Shown in pieces: positions 10,117 through 19,642 of a stretch of 64,000 nucleotides of DNA; position 1 is the stretch's first letter; the number at the start of each line of letters is the position of its first letter. The translations under genes and the position numbers were made by a program. Source of the DNA: an uncultured Caldilineaceae bacterium (lineage in GTDB: Bacteria; Chloroflexota; Anaerolineae; Caldilineales; Caldilineaceae). The notes under the pieces were generated by a model. It ran no database searches. It worked only from the letters and a program-made list of their open reading frames with translations, and was not told the origin of the DNA. Location of the stretch: NCBI GenBank assembly GCA_951813625.1, contig CATOTS010000004.1:1-64000 (forward strand), read 5' to 3'.

Positions 10117-10163
10117 TCTAGCTCCACTCTGCCGGGTCTGCCGTCAATTGGGGATGCACTCGG

Positions 10164-11171
10164 CTAATTTCGGGGCTTGAAGCGGGCGATCTGGTCTTCG
10201 ACCCAGGCGCGGTTGGCGTCGATGGTGCGGCCGGCGTTGTGCGGCGTATGGACGATGTTGTCGCGGCCGAGCAGGGGGGAGTCGAGCGGGACCGGTTCGA
10301 CGTCGTAAACGTCGGCGGCCAGCGCGAGCTCATTGTTGAGGACGCGCCTGTAGAGCGCCTCGGTGTCGCAGACCGCGGCGCGCGTCGCCTGGACGACGAG
10401 ACTGCCGTGGGGCAGAGCGTCGATTGTCTCCTTCGGTATGAGGCCGCGCGTGCTGTCGGTGAGCGGCACCATCGGGGCGAAAATCTGGGAATCCTTGACG
10501 AGTTCGGAGAGGTGGAAGCAGCGGCGGGCGCGTGCGAGCGCGAAGGATGCGTCGGGCGCGAACGGGTCCCAGATCGCGACCTCGGCGCCCATGGCGGCGC
10601 AGAAAGATGCGTAACGTCCGCCGATGTTGCCGGCGCCGACGATGCGGACGCGTTTGCCGGCGATCGTGCCGTTGGTGAAGCGGGTATCGTCGCCAAATTG
10701 GGCGCCGCGCTGGCCCGGACGGCCGATCGGCGGGTGATAGTCCCAGGGTTCGTGGCTGCGCATCATGGCGGCGTAGGTCTGGGGGATGCGGCGCAGGGCG
10801 CAGATGGTCAGGCCCAGGGCAAATTCGGCGACCGACTGGCCCCAGTAGACGTCCTCTCGGTGGGGAATGAAGCTGACGCCGCGGGCGGCCGCTGCGGCGA
10901 TGCCGGCGGCCGAAATCGTGCGCTGCGCGCTGTGAAAGCACTCTTCGAGCGCGCTGAAGGGCGCGAGGTCTTCGCTATCTGCGGGGAGGCCGAGCAGGAC
11001 CAGCCGCTGCACCGATGCCGGATCGGGCACAAGCTGCGGCGCGCGCGCGGCCGGTTCCCGCGTGCGGTAAAGTTCACACGATTGGGTCTCTTGCCAGCGT
11101 TCGTGCCAGTGGTCGGCGGCGAAGGGCCATGTCGCGTCGAAGCGTTCATGGACACAGATGACGGATCGCAT
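10164..11171 (-). CDS. D-2-hydroxyacid dehydrogenase family protein
   Basis: A 335-aa NAD-dependent dehydrogenase of the D-isomer-specific family. The dinucleotide loop is GAGNIG at 179-184. The catalytic residues are R264 in VQATRAAVCD, E292 in YDVEP and H311 in HTPHNAG. The substrate-binding half is divergent, and the segment around Arg differs from the usual VNxxRG, so substrate preference may be unusual. It would interconvert a 2-hydroxy and a 2-oxo acid. It heads a pair with the downstream PhyH oxygenase. ATG at 11171; a weak promoter candidate lies at 11231-11260. Confidence 0.87.
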   Translation of the reverse strand: MRSVICVHERFDATWPFAADHWHERWQETQSCELYRTREPAARAPQLVPDPASVQRLVLLGLPADSEDLAPFSALEECFHSAQRTISAAGIAAAAARGVSFIPHREDVYWGQSVAEFALGLTICALRRIPQTYAAMMRSHEPWDYHPPIGRPGQRGAQFGDDTRFTNGTIAGKRVRIVGAGNIGGRYASFCAAMGAEVAIWDPFAPDASFALARARRCFHLSELVKDSQIFAPMVPLTDSTRGLIPKETIDALPHGSLVVQATRAAVCDTEALYRRVLNNELALAADVYDVEPVPLDSPLLGRDNIVHTPHNAGRTIDANRAWVEDQIARFKPRN

Positions 11172-11230
11172 GGGAGTCGGTTCCGTGGCGGACGGTGCAG
11201 CGGCGTTTGGATGGGTACCTCTTTGGCCGC

Positions 11231-11260
11231 ATCATATATGGTTTTGTGCTGTGCGCGCAA
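11231..11260 (-). promoter_or_regulatory. Weak promoter candidate upstream of the 2-hydroxyacid dehydrogenase
   Basis: On the minus strand, TTGCGC (11255-11260), an 18-base spacer and TATGAT (11231-11236). The -10 is good and the -35 poor. It is the best candidate in this gap. Confidence 0.35.
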
Positions 11261-11339
11261 AGAATTTCTGCTGAGAGTCACGGGAACGGGCGTAGCAAGG
11301 GCGAAACGCAACTTCAGCGGAACCGGCGGCGGGTTATGT

Positions 11340-11396
11340 CAGGGGGGCGTTGCGGGGGGACTCCCCCCGCACAAGGGAGGGCCGCAGGCCCGACCG
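11340..11396. repeat. Dispersed double-hairpin repeat, copy 1 of 4
   Basis: About 57 bp. It contains the inverted repeat TGCGGGGGG / CCCCCCGCA (11351-11371, 3-base loop) followed by a second hairpin GGGCC-GCA-GGCCC. Close copies lie at 26073-26129, 34138-34195 and 46617-46674. It lies in the 330-bp gap 11172-11501. The remainder of that gap, around 11408-11465, is rich in GGTGG/CAGTGG micro-repeats and has no gene. Confidence 0.85.
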
Positions 11397-11501
11397 CCAG
11401 AATGCAGCAGTCGGTTGCCGGTGGTCGGTGGTCAGTGGTCGGTTGACAGCTGCCAGTGGGAGGTGGGGCGTGATTTGGGGCGCAGAGAGTCTTGAAGGGG
11501 C

Positions 11502-12383
11502 CTAGCCCTTCACGGCGCCGAGCATGATGCCCCTGGTGAAGTAGCGTTGGAGAAAGGGGTAGACGATGAGGACGGGGACGATGTTGATGACGATGACGGC
11601 CATCTGCGCCTGGATCCAGAAACCGGCTGACTGGTACATGTCCGCAGGGCCGGCCTCGCCCTGGGGGAAGGTGGCCAGCATGACGACATTGCGCAGGACG
11701 ATGGTGAGCGGCCAGAACTCCTTGTCCTGGAGGTAGAGCAGCGGGCTGAAGAAGTCGTTCCAGGCGCGCACGCCGGCGAAGAGGCCGATGGTGGCGAGGA
11801 TCGGCTTGGAGAGGGGCAGGACGATGCGGCTGAAGACGGTCCAGTTGCTGGCGCCGTCGATATAGGCGGACTCCTTCAACTCATAAGGGATGGAGGCGAA
11901 GCTGGTGCGAAGCAGAATGACATACCAGAAGCTGAAGAGCTGGGGAATGATGATGGCCCAGCGCGTGTTGAGCAGGCCGGCCCAGCGCACGACCATGTAC
12001 ATGGGAATCATGCCGGCGCCGAAGAGCATCGTTATGAGCAGGAGAACGGTGAGGAAGTTGCGGCCGCGCAGTTTTCGCTCCGAGAGCGCGTAGGCGAGCG
12101 GCGCGAGCAAGGCAAGGGTGAGGAGGGCGCGGCTGGCCGAGTAAAAGGCGCTGTTGAAGAAGGCCCGGACCATCGGCTTTTGGGCGACAATGAACTGGTA
12201 TGAGCTGAACTCGAGCCCGACGGGAAGGAGGCGAACCTTGCCCTGTTCGAGGGCCAGCCAGTCGCTCATCGAACTGGAAAGGATGAAGAGCAAGGGGTAG
12301 AGCCAAACGATCAGGGCAAGTGTGAGGGCTACGTAGACGCCGATGCTGAAAGCGATCCCGCCGAACCCCATTTTGTGTTTCAT
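11502..12383 (-). CDS. Carbohydrate ABC transporter permease, LplC/MalG-like
   Basis: An inner-membrane permease of 293 aa with about six hydrophobic segments, the first at residues 13-36. The EAA-type loop that docks the ATPase reads ESAYIDGASNW followed by RIVLPLSKP. The C-terminal PFLQRYFTRGIMLGAVKG is characteristic of the LplC/YtcP subgroup, which handles complex-carbohydrate fragments. It is the last gene of the transporter set, 26 bases after the partner permease, with GGAGAGG before the ATG at 12383. No ATPase gene follows. Confidence 0.92.
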   Translation of the reverse strand: MKHKMGFGGIAFSIGVYVALTLALIVWLYPLLFILSSSMSDWLALEQGKVRLLPVGLEFSSYQFIVAQKPMVRAFFNSAFYSASRALLTLALLAPLAYALSERKLRGRNFLTVLLLITMLFGAGMIPMYMVVRWAGLLNTRWAIIIPQLFSFWYVILLRTSFASIPYELKESAYIDGASNWTVFSRIVLPLSKPILATIGLFAGVRAWNDFFSPLLYLQDKEFWPLTIVLRNVVMLATFPQGEAGPADMYQSAGFWIQAQMAVIVINIVPVLIVYPFLQRYFTRGIMLGAVKG

Positions 12384-12409
12384 GCCGTTGCGCCTCTCCG
12401 TGCTGCGGG

Positions 12410-13363
12410 TTACCAGATGGTGGCGGTGGAATCGCTGCCTCTGCCGACTCTGCGCAGGATCGTGTTCGCCGCCAGGACCATGGCGGTGGCGGCGACCGAG
12501 TCGATCAGGCCGACCGCGGTGGCGTAGCTGAAGTTGTAACCCATGATGCCCCGCCGGTAAACGTAGGTGGGCAAAACGTCTGCCGTTTCATAGGTGGCCG
12601 GGCTGTAGAGCAGGAATACCCTCTCGAAGCCGACCGACACCATCGTGCCCACCGAGAGGATGAACAGAATCGTGATCGTGGGCAGGATGCCCGGCAGGGT
12701 GATGTTCCACATGCGCTGCCAGCGGTTGGCGCCGTCCATAATCGCCGCCTCGTAGAGAACAGGATCGATGGCGGTCAGCGCGGCCAGGTAGATGGTGGCG
12801 AAGTAGCCGGTGTACTGCCAGATGTCGGAACCGATATACATCGTCCTGAACCAGGCGGGGTCTGTGAGAAAGCCGACGTACTCTTCGGTGAAGGGGGCCA
12901 GGATGCGATTGACGATTCCGTCCGAGCGGAAGAGCATCCACATGATGCTGACGACGGTGATGACGGCGATGAAGTAGGGGAAGAAGCTGACGCTCTGGAC
13001 CAGGCGTCTGAACCAGATGATCCTGATCTCGTTGAGCAGTAGGGCGAGGATGATCGGCATCGGGAACCCCCAAATGAGGTTGAAGGTCCCTAGCAGCAAT
13101 GTGTTTCGGATCAGGCGGAAGAAGTAAGGATCGTTGTAGAAGTCGTCGAACCATCTGAAGCCGACCCAGGCGCTTTCGGCCAGACCTCTGACAAGGTTGA
13201 AGTCCTTGAAGGCCATGATCAGGCCGTACATCGGGCCGTAGCCGAAGAGGAGGAACCCGGCCAGCCCGGGCAGAAGCATCAGGTAGAGGTCGTAGTCGCG
13301 CCAGAAATCGAACAGAAATTGGGATAGGCCCTTGCGTTTGGCCAGTTCTATACGCTGAGTCAT
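12410..13363 (-). CDS. Carbohydrate ABC transporter permease, LplB/YteP-like
   Basis: An inner-membrane permease of about 317 aa with an N-terminal YLMLLPGLAGFLLFGYGPMYG segment trimmed here to its family core: charged N-tail, first membrane span, then KDFN. The EAA loop is YEAAIMDGANRWQ followed by NITLPG. This places it with LplB/YteP, the MalF-side partner of oligosaccharide importers. I chose the ATG at 13363 (MTQRIELAK) over a longer frame whose extra 20 residues look non-native. The gap to the upstream binding protein holds a strong inverted repeat (13496-13538). Confidence 0.9.
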   Translation of the reverse strand: MTQRIELAKRKGLSQFLFDFWRDYDLYLMLLPGLAGFLLFGYGPMYGLIMAFKDFNLVRGLAESAWVGFRWFDDFYNDPYFFRLIRNTLLLGTFNLIWGFPMPIILALLLNEIRIIWFRRLVQSVSFFPYFIAVITVVSIMWMLFRSDGIVNRILAPFTEEYVGFLTDPAWFRTMYIGSDIWQYTGYFATIYLAALTAIDPVLYEAAIMDGANRWQRMWNITLPGILPTITILFILSVGTMVSVGFERVFLLYSPATYETADVLPTYVYRRGIMGYNFSYATAVGLIDSVAATAMVLAANTILRRVGRGSDSTATIW

Positions 13364-13495
13364 ATGTTTACCTGGGCGGCCGGGATGTATCCGCTCGCGC
13401 ACCGCGTGTGAAGAGGATTTCAACGACCCGAGGGCAGAGAGCAGTCATGAAGCCAGGCGTCCACACGCCCCCGACCGCCCCCCATGCCCCATCTG

Positions 13496-13538
13496 AAGTG
13501 GCCAGCGGCTAGCAAGAGCTACCAGCCACTGGCCACTT
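13496..13538 (-). promoter_or_regulatory. Intercistronic hairpin between binding protein and permease
   Basis: The arms 13496-13510 (AAGTGGCCAGCGGCT) and 13524-13538 pair over 15 bp with one mismatch around a 13-base loop. There is no U-tract, so it looks like an mRNA-stabilising or attenuating hairpin, not a full terminator. Its core resembles the hairpin at 43662-43695. Confidence 0.7.
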
Positions 13539-13577
13539 CCTTCCGACCACTATCTACCGGCCGCCGGCCAATGCCGT

Positions 13578-15398
13578 CTACTTCGCCTGATAGCGCTCCA
13601 GCGAGATGTTGAAGAGCTCGATGATTCTGGGAATGTCGAACTTTTCCATCTCGGACTGGAAGGCGTCCCATTCGCTGAAGGAGCGCCTGCCGGTGATGAA
13701 GGCGATCGTCTGCTCGTCGATAAAGGTCTCGAGCGGCAGGAGTTTCTGCTGCAGCTCCTGGACCTCGGTGCGGGTGAAGCCGAGGATCGGCGGCGCCGGC
13801 TGAACTGAGCCTTCGGCCTGCGACACGACGTTGAAGGTGTCGTAGTGCGTCCAGTCGAGCTCGAGGTTGCCTTCGCCGGCGTGGATAATCGGCTTGCGGA
13901 ACTCTGCCCACCCTTCGGGGATCTGCGTCCATTCGCCCAGCGACTGCAGGTTGCCGTTGGCATCGTGGAAACCTGCGCCGGTGAGGGGCTGACGCCCGTG
14001 CATGTAGACGCCCATGATCTCGTGTTTCATGATCTCGAGGTAGGCGCCAATGCCGCTGTTGGGCCGGTTGTAGAGTTCGGTGTCGTAGTCGGCGTACCAG
14101 CTGCCCATGTGGCCCCACCAGCCGTCGCCCCAGCCGGGGAAGTCGGCCTCGCTCCAGCGGTTGATCTTGTCCAGCGGCGGGTTGCCGCGGAACCAGTTGA
14201 TGTTCTCCTGGCCGAAGGAGGACTTGAAGGCGCCTTCGGCGCTGTAGCCGCGGTCGATCAGCGACAGGATTCTGTCCTGGTTCTTGGCCTCGGCGTTGAC
14301 AATCCAGGACTTCCACACGGCCTGCACCGGATTGCCCATCACGTAGTAGCCCTGCGAACCGTCGGGGTGACTGGGCGGCGGGACGGGATGGAACAGCCCT
14401 CTCGCGCCGTGCGACATCGTCTCGCTGGGCGTGATCGTGGAGACGCCAATCTTGCGCGGGCGGTTGTGCGCCAGCTCAAGATATTTCTTCTTGTCCTTGC
14501 CCATCAGGACCCACTCGGGGAAGAACATGTCTTCGGATGAGAGCATGGCCAGGTACTCGACCATGCGCTGGAATTCGGGCATGCCCGGACCGAAGACATA
14601 CTTCTCCTCGTCGTAGTTGAAGAAGGGGCGGTGGCTGGTGCGGAAGATCGAGCTCCAGACGGCGAGGGTGCTGTCGGTCGGGCTGCCCAGGACGGGCTCG
14701 GCGCTGAAGGACCACTGCGGGCAGTAGACGAAGCCGCCCTGGCCTTCGGGGCCCTCGTCGCCCAACGCCTTGACGGAGCGGAACATTTCGGTGAAGTCGT
14801 CAAGGGTCTTGATGTCGGCCGGGTTGACGCCGATCATCTCAGCATAGTCGGCGTCGAGGGTGAAGTACATCCACGGCGCAAGGCGGGCGGAGGGGCTGAT
14901 GTACGGGAACATGTAGACTTTCCCGTCCTCGTCGCTGACCATCGACTTCGCCATCGCCGGATAAACATCCATCAGCGCGGCGACGCTCGGCATCGTCTCC
15001 CTGATGTGGTCGACCTCGTAGCCGGCGAATACGCCCTCCGGCCCGTACTGGTCGACGAGCATCTTGTCAAGTGTCTCGGCCATGTCAGGCAGGTCGCCGG
15101 AGAGAACGATGGTCGCCAGCTTGGTGTTGTACTCCGGTTTGAGCGAGACCGAGGGGTTGATCTTGACATTGGTTCCTTCGGTCCAGCCCTTGATCCACGG
15201 CGTCTCCGAGTTGTGGTCAGCGTCCCACCACATCGAGTAGAGGAATGAGACCTCCACTTCGCTCGGGCCCGCGGCCGGCGCGGCCATATCGCCTGGCGCG
15301 GCCGCCTGCGGGACACAGGCAGCGGCAGCCAGCCCGGCTGCGCTTGCCGTCGAAACGCGCAGAAAATCACGTCGGTTCATCTTTGTTCTCGCTGACAT
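13578..15398 (-). CDS. LplA-type extracellular sugar-binding lipoprotein, Tat leader
   Basis: Binding protein of about 606 aa, long for the family but usual for LplA/LipO-type carbohydrate receptors. A twin-arginine motif (NRRDFLRVS, RR at 9-10) and lipobox Cys28 (AAAC) indicate Tat export and lipid anchoring. I chose the ATG at 15398 (MSARTKMNRR) with AGGAGA 8 bases upstream; a longer frame to 15566 is not supported. It is followed by the two LplB/LplC-like permeases and preceded by a sialidase-like gene, suggesting import of glycan fragments that the cytoplasmic hydrolases process. Confidence 0.9.
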   Translation of the reverse strand: MSARTKMNRRDFLRVSTASAAGLAAAACVPQAAAPGDMAAPAAGPSEVEVSFLYSMWWDADHNSETPWIKGWTEGTNVKINPSVSLKPEYNTKLATIVLSGDLPDMAETLDKMLVDQYGPEGVFAGYEVDHIRETMPSVAALMDVYPAMAKSMVSDEDGKVYMFPYISPSARLAPWMYFTLDADYAEMIGVNPADIKTLDDFTEMFRSVKALGDEGPEGQGGFVYCPQWSFSAEPVLGSPTDSTLAVWSSIFRTSHRPFFNYDEEKYVFGPGMPEFQRMVEYLAMLSSEDMFFPEWVLMGKDKKKYLELAHNRPRKIGVSTITPSETMSHGARGLFHPVPPPSHPDGSQGYYVMGNPVQAVWKSWIVNAEAKNQDRILSLIDRGYSAEGAFKSSFGQENINWFRGNPPLDKINRWSEADFPGWGDGWWGHMGSWYADYDTELYNRPNSGIGAYLEIMKHEIMGVYMHGRQPLTGAGFHDANGNLQSLGEWTQIPEGWAEFRKPIIHAGEGNLELDWTHYDTFNVVSQAEGSVQPAPPILGFTRTEVQELQQKLLPLETFIDEQTIAFITGRRSFSEWDAFQSEMEKFDIPRIIELFNISLERYQAK

Positions 15399-15618
15399 CG
15401 ATATTCTCCTGTTGGTCTCTGCGGTTTTTGCTTCGTTCCCGGTCCAGCCGGACGAAACGCCGGGCCTGCCGGGGCAACAAACTACGCCTGCACGCCCGCG
15501 AAGCGCGTGCGTTGCCGGACACGCTGGTTCTGCGCCAGGCTCCTCCTTTCGTCCCCTGCGGGACATTTCAATATGTGCCGGCGGTCGCCGGTAATCCAGC
15601 GGCCTCCGCCTGTGAGCG

Positions 15619-16776
15619 CTATGATACCGTTACCGTGCGCACAAGGAGCGATTTGCGTTTGCGTCCCTGTGCGTCTGGGAAGTTGAAGTCCGAGTAGGCG
15701 AGCAGCGCGGTCCGCTCGTTCAGCGCCAGCAGGGCGGAGTACGAGCAGGTGTCGGCGCGCTTCTCCAACGGTTCGACGACCGTCACGCGCGGCTCCCAGG
15801 CGAGGCCGGAAGGGTCGGCGGTCGCCCTGACGAAGAGTCCGGGGCGGCCGTAAGAGGCCAGCGTCACGCCATTGTCGAGGGTCAGCATGCGCGGCAGGAC
15901 GCCGCGGTCGTCGAAGACCTGCGGACTGCTCCAGGTCCTGCCCCCGTCCTGCGAGCGGCACCAGTAGGAAGGGCCGACGCCCGATATGTGGTCATGCGTG
16001 CGGATGAGGCAGAGGACCGAGCCATCGGGCATGAAGTTGACGTCCGGTTCGGTGAAGCCGTTGCGCCGTTCGGCGTGCGGGTCGGCCTCGCTGTCCCCGT
16101 GGTAGAGAATTTCGCTGAGCACGTCCCAGGTGTAACCGGCATCGACCGAGCGCAGGATCAGTACGTTGCTGGCAGGCTGGACCTTGCCTTCGACGATGCG
16201 CCTGAAGTGGATCACGTCCCAGATCGAGCCGTCGGGCGCAATCTGCGTGTGGCCGTGACTGAAGGAGGGCCAGAACGGGAAGACGCCCTCGCGTACGATG
16301 CGGATCTCGCCGGGAATGCGCACGGTCGCTGTCTCTTCCACCCATTCGGTTTCCCCGCTGCGCTGGCGCAGGAACCGCCAGCCCGACAGCGCCGCGGGCA
16401 GCTCGGCGGCGCGATACACGAAGAACGGCTGGCCAAGCAGCGCGTCCTCCTCGACGAACGGTTCGGGCAACTCCACCTCTTCACGCTTGAGGGATGGAAC
16501 CTGGAAGGGCTTGAGGCGGTCACCGTTGGACAGCTGCAGGCCGCCGCGGGCTTCCTCTTCCCCGGCTGACTCCCAAGTCCGGCCGTCATCGGCGGAGAGG
16601 GCGTGCCTGGATGGGAGGCCGTAGGAGGTCGCCGAATCGGACTCGACGTTGAACTTAAGGTGGATGCGGCCGTCCGGCAGACGTTCAAGGTGAGGAAACT
16701 GCCAGGGACCCCACCGCGTCAGCCCCGGGGGGGCTTGGTCAATCAGGACCGGTTCACCCAACGTGACCTGCGGCAT
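15619..16776 (-). CDS. Sialidase-fold (BNR/Asp-box) protein, probably cytoplasmic
   Basis: About 385 aa with three Asp boxes: SADDGRTW near 61-68, SVDAGYTW near 210-217 and SQDGGRTW near 275-282. These mark a six-bladed sialidase-like propeller. No signal peptide or membrane anchor is present, so it should act on imported substrate. I chose the ATG at 16776 (MPQVTLG) with GGAG 6 bases upstream, not the GTG at 16788. It sits between a TIM-barrel protein and the LplA-type receptor. It may be an exo-sialidase or a hydrolase for another acidic sugar; the Arg triad cannot be assigned with certainty. Confidence 0.8.
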   Translation of the reverse strand: MPQVTLGEPVLIDQAPPGLTRWGPWQFPHLERLPDGRIHLKFNVESDSATSYGLPSRHALSADDGRTWESAGEEEARGGLQLSNGDRLKPFQVPSLKREEVELPEPFVEEDALLGQPFFVYRAAELPAALSGWRFLRQRSGETEWVEETATVRIPGEIRIVREGVFPFWPSFSHGHTQIAPDGSIWDVIHFRRIVEGKVQPASNVLILRSVDAGYTWDVLSEILYHGDSEADPHAERRNGFTEPDVNFMPDGSVLCLIRTHDHISGVGPSYWCRSQDGGRTWSSPQVFDDRGVLPRMLTLDNGVTLASYGRPGLFVRATADPSGLAWEPRVTVVEPLEKRADTCSYSALLALNERTALLAYSDFNFPDAQGRKRKSLLVRTVTVS

Positions 16777-16838
16777 GGGATTCTCCACTTTTGGCGGCGC
16801 CTGGGGCAGCGCGCCGCGTTTACGGGATACGAACTTTT

Positions 16839-18587
16839 CTATACCAGGCCGAGCGCCTGCGCGCGCGCCTGCACCGCCTCGGTCAACCCCGGCAGGAACG
16901 TCAGGCGGCCGCCGTCATCCGTCGCCATGCGGTCGTACATCGCGGCCGATTCGTACATCGTGTAGCCGCCCAGCTGGCCGCTGCGGTAGGCGATCTCGAT
17001 CTGATCGGCCAGGCGTTCGCCGTCCTGGCGCGATATCCCGACCGGCAGGCTCAGGTGGCCGGGCACAGCGTGTTCGTTCAGTGCGTCCAGCGTTTCCTGC
17101 ACAAATTCGTCGGCAAGGATGCGCTCGGGTTGCCACTGGCGGCCGAAGAGCGTCACCTCGTCGACCAGGCCGTTCTTGAGCCAGTTGCGCCAGTGGAAGT
17201 TGATATGCCCCGGCCGCGAACGGGTGCGCGACGGCGCGGCGTCGGGGCGGAAAGACTCGATCTCGACGTGGTGGTGAAAGGCCAGCCCGGCCGCGGTGAG
17301 GCGCGCGCGGGCGGCGCGCACGAACCGGTCGTAGAGATCGCCGCGCAGGTCGGCCAGCAGCTGCGGGTCGTACGGTTCGACGTCCGGGTTGACCCCGTAG
17401 CGCCGCTCGTATTCGGCCACGACCGGCGGGTTGAAGCCGTAGATCTCGGGTGAATCGGTCCACGAGCTGTGGCAGGAAATGCGAACGTCGACGCCGTCGA
17501 CGCCGGCGGCGATGCAGTCGCTGACCCATTCCATCCAGTAGGCGCGCACGTCCGGTTCGCCCTCACACAACGAGCCGGAGAGGTGGCGGTTGCGGCCCTT
17601 GGCGAAGGCGACGACGCCGTCGGGCGCGTCATCGGCACGGCTGAGCCAGTTTTCGAATGCGGCCTCACTGTTTGAGACGTCGAGGCGGATGGTTGCCGAG
17701 CCGAGGCCCGTGTCGTATTCGAGGTCGCCGTGGCGGAAATCGCGATCGATGCGCCAGATCGCTTTGTGGCTGGCAACGACAATCGGGAGCGGTTCGTTGT
17801 CGGGACCGAAGGCGCGCAACATCTCGACTGGGGTGTTGGTGAAGGTCCCGTCGCGGTCCTCGAAGTTGGTCGTGACGGCGATGAAGGGGTCGAGCAGATT
17901 GAGGCCGGTGATGTCGAGCACGCGCACCTCGTCGCCTGCGCCCGTGACCGGGTTGCCGTCGATCTCGACGACGTCGTGCGGGCAGGTATCCACGCCTTCG
18001 TTGACGTTGAAGTCCAGGTCGCGTTTGCGGTAGCCCTCGTTGTCTTCGCTGGTCCAGATCTCGATGTTTTCGGAGCCGATGCGCAGCGGCGTCATATCCT
18101 TCTGGCGCAGCTGGATGCGGGTGACTGGCACGTTTTCCAGGCCCACCGGCAGGTCGGCCTGCCGGGCGCGCACGCGCATCTCCGGACGGGCCAGCGTCCA
18201 GGGCTCGACCTTATACAGCCCGCCAATGCCGGGCAGCCCGGCCCAGCCGTTCTGCATCATGACCGACCGCGGCATGCCGTGGCTGACCCCATTCTCGTAG
18301 GGTTTGAGAACGCCGATGAACTCCATACCGCGCTCGTGCGCGAGGCGGCAGCCGGCCGCCATCGGATCGCCCAGGTTGTCCAGCGTGCCTGTCGAGCCTC
18401 CGTCGGGCCGGTGCTCCTTGAACCATTTCCAGTGACCTGGGTTGTAGTAGTTCCAGTAGACGCGGCGCACGCCCATCCAGTGGAGACGGTCGATCAGCTG
18501 CGCGACCAGTTCCTCGGTGAATGTGATCTCGCTGCAGTCGTCGGGAAAGTCGACGAGCGTGGAGAGCAGAAATGGATGATCGCTCAT
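16839..18587 (-). CDS. Glycoside-hydrolase-like TIM-barrel protein, unassigned
   Basis: A soluble protein of about 582 aa that I do not recognise as a named family. The N-terminal part (TEELVAQLIDRLHWMGVRRVYWNYY) and the central GVDGVDVRISCHSSW look like strands and loops of a (beta/alpha)8 hydrolase-like barrel, as in GHL10-type proteins. A sandwich-like insertion with a TNFEDRDGTF segment interrupts the barrel around 250-330. No leader is present. The ATG at 18587 (MSDHPFLLST) has GGAGAG upstream; the longer frame to 18677 is unconvincing. Its place between the Opp transporter and a sialidase-like gene suggests it processes the imported cargo. Confidence 0.6.
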   Translation of the reverse strand: MSDHPFLLSTLVDFPDDCSEITFTEELVAQLIDRLHWMGVRRVYWNYYNPGHWKWFKEHRPDGGSTGTLDNLGDPMAAGCRLAHERGMEFIGVLKPYENGVSHGMPRSVMMQNGWAGLPGIGGLYKVEPWTLARPEMRVRARQADLPVGLENVPVTRIQLRQKDMTPLRIGSENIEIWTSEDNEGYRKRDLDFNVNEGVDTCPHDVVEIDGNPVTGAGDEVRVLDITGLNLLDPFIAVTTNFEDRDGTFTNTPVEMLRAFGPDNEPLPIVVASHKAIWRIDRDFRHGDLEYDTGLGSATIRLDVSNSEAAFENWLSRADDAPDGVVAFAKGRNRHLSGSLCEGEPDVRAYWMEWVSDCIAAGVDGVDVRISCHSSWTDSPEIYGFNPPVVAEYERRYGVNPDVEPYDPQLLADLRGDLYDRFVRAARARLTAAGLAFHHHVEIESFRPDAAPSRTRSRPGHINFHWRNWLKNGLVDEVTLFGRQWQPERILADEFVQETLDALNEHAVPGHLSLPVGISRQDGERLADQIEIAYRSGQLGGYTMYESAAMYDRMATDDGGRLTFLPGLTEAVQARAQALGLV

Positions 18588-18719
18588 AGTTGAGTTCTCT
18601 CCGGACCAGGTCCTTGCCCTGGCGATGCTGCATGACGGATTCCGGGGGCGTGTTGCGACTGGCCGCAACGATTTCACGCCGCCGCGATTTCAAACTGTCC
18701 GATCGGCCCGCCCCCGCGG

Positions 18720-19625
18720 TCAGTCGAGGGTCATGCGCGGGTCGAAGGCGTCGCGCAGGCCGTCGCCGACGAAGTTGATCGCCAGCACAGTGAACAGGAT
18801 CGCAATGCCGGGCGGCAGCCACATCCACCAGAAGCGTTCAAGGATGTAGATCGACTGTGCGCCGGTCAGCATGTTGCCCCACGACGGTGTGGGCGGCAGC
18901 ACGCCCAGCCCGAGGAAGGAGAGCCCGGCCTCGGTCAGGATGGCCGAGGCGACGCCGAAGGTCGCGGCCACCAGCAACGGCGCCAGCACGTGCGGAAGGA
19001 TGTGGCGGAACATGATTCGTTGGTCCTCGACGCCGAGGCAGCGCGCCGCCATGACAAAGTCCCACTCGCGCACCGAGAGGATCTGGCCGCGTACGAGGCG
19101 CGCCGAGCTGGGCCATCCCAGCAGACCAATCACGGCCATCACGTTCCAGATGTTCGGCCCAAGGACTGCTACCACGGTCATGATCAGGATGAGACCGGGG
19201 AAGACCATCATGATGTCGGTGAAGCGCATGATGATCATGTCGACCGAGCCGCCGTAGTAGCCTGAGAGCGTTCCCAGGATGAGTGCGATTACAACTGAGA
19301 TCGAGACGGCGACAATGCCGACCGAGAGTGAAACGCGGCCGCCGTACAGGAGGCGCGCCCAGATGTCGCGGGCGGCGCCGTCCAGCCCCAGGAGGTGCTC
19401 ACCTGTCGGCGCGTCGCGTGCCCGGCCCTCCTGCATGTCGGTCGGCGAATGGGGCGTGACCACAGGGGCCAGGGCAGCCAATGAGACGACGAGCAATATG
19501 AAAGCCGCGCCGGCCAGGGCCATCTTGTGGCGGCGGAATCGCCGCCACGTGCGTGCGCGCGGGGTGGCGGCTGCGCTTCTGCGCTCTTCGAACAAATTAT
19601 CGGTAGCCGCCGCTTCTTTGGCCAT
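18720..19625 (-). CDS. Opp/Dpp-type ABC permease, OppC-like
   Basis: A 301-aa membrane permease. After a charged N-terminus with RRFRRHKMALAG comes the first span, then a long extracytoplasmic loop (HSPTDMQEG), the standard OppC layout. The binding-protein-dependent signature includes AARCLGVEDQRIMFRHILPH, and the C-terminal NFVGDGLRDAFDPR is highly diagnostic. I chose the ATG at 19625 (MAKEAAATD), with GGGAGAG upstream and 17 bases after the OppB stop. OppD/OppF ATPases are missing from this operon. Confidence 0.94.
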   Translation of the reverse strand: MAKEAAATDNLFEERRSAAATPRARTWRRFRRHKMALAGAAFILLVVSLAALAPVVTPHSPTDMQEGRARDAPTGEHLLGLDGAARDIWARLLYGGRVSLSVGIVAVSISVVIALILGTLSGYYGGSVDMIIMRFTDIMMVFPGLILIMTVVAVLGPNIWNVMAVIGLLGWPSSARLVRGQILSVREWDFVMAARCLGVEDQRIMFRHILPHVLAPLLVAATFGVASAILTEAGLSFLGLGVLPPTPSWGNMLTGAQSIYILERFWWMWLPPGIAILFTVLAINFVGDGLRDAFDPRMTLD

Positions 19626-19642
19626 CGACGGGCGCTCTCCCT

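Noticed and set aside
13496..13538. Rho-independent terminator
   Set aside because: Strong stem but no U-tract on the transcribed strand, and the operon continues immediately; treated as an intercistronic hairpin.
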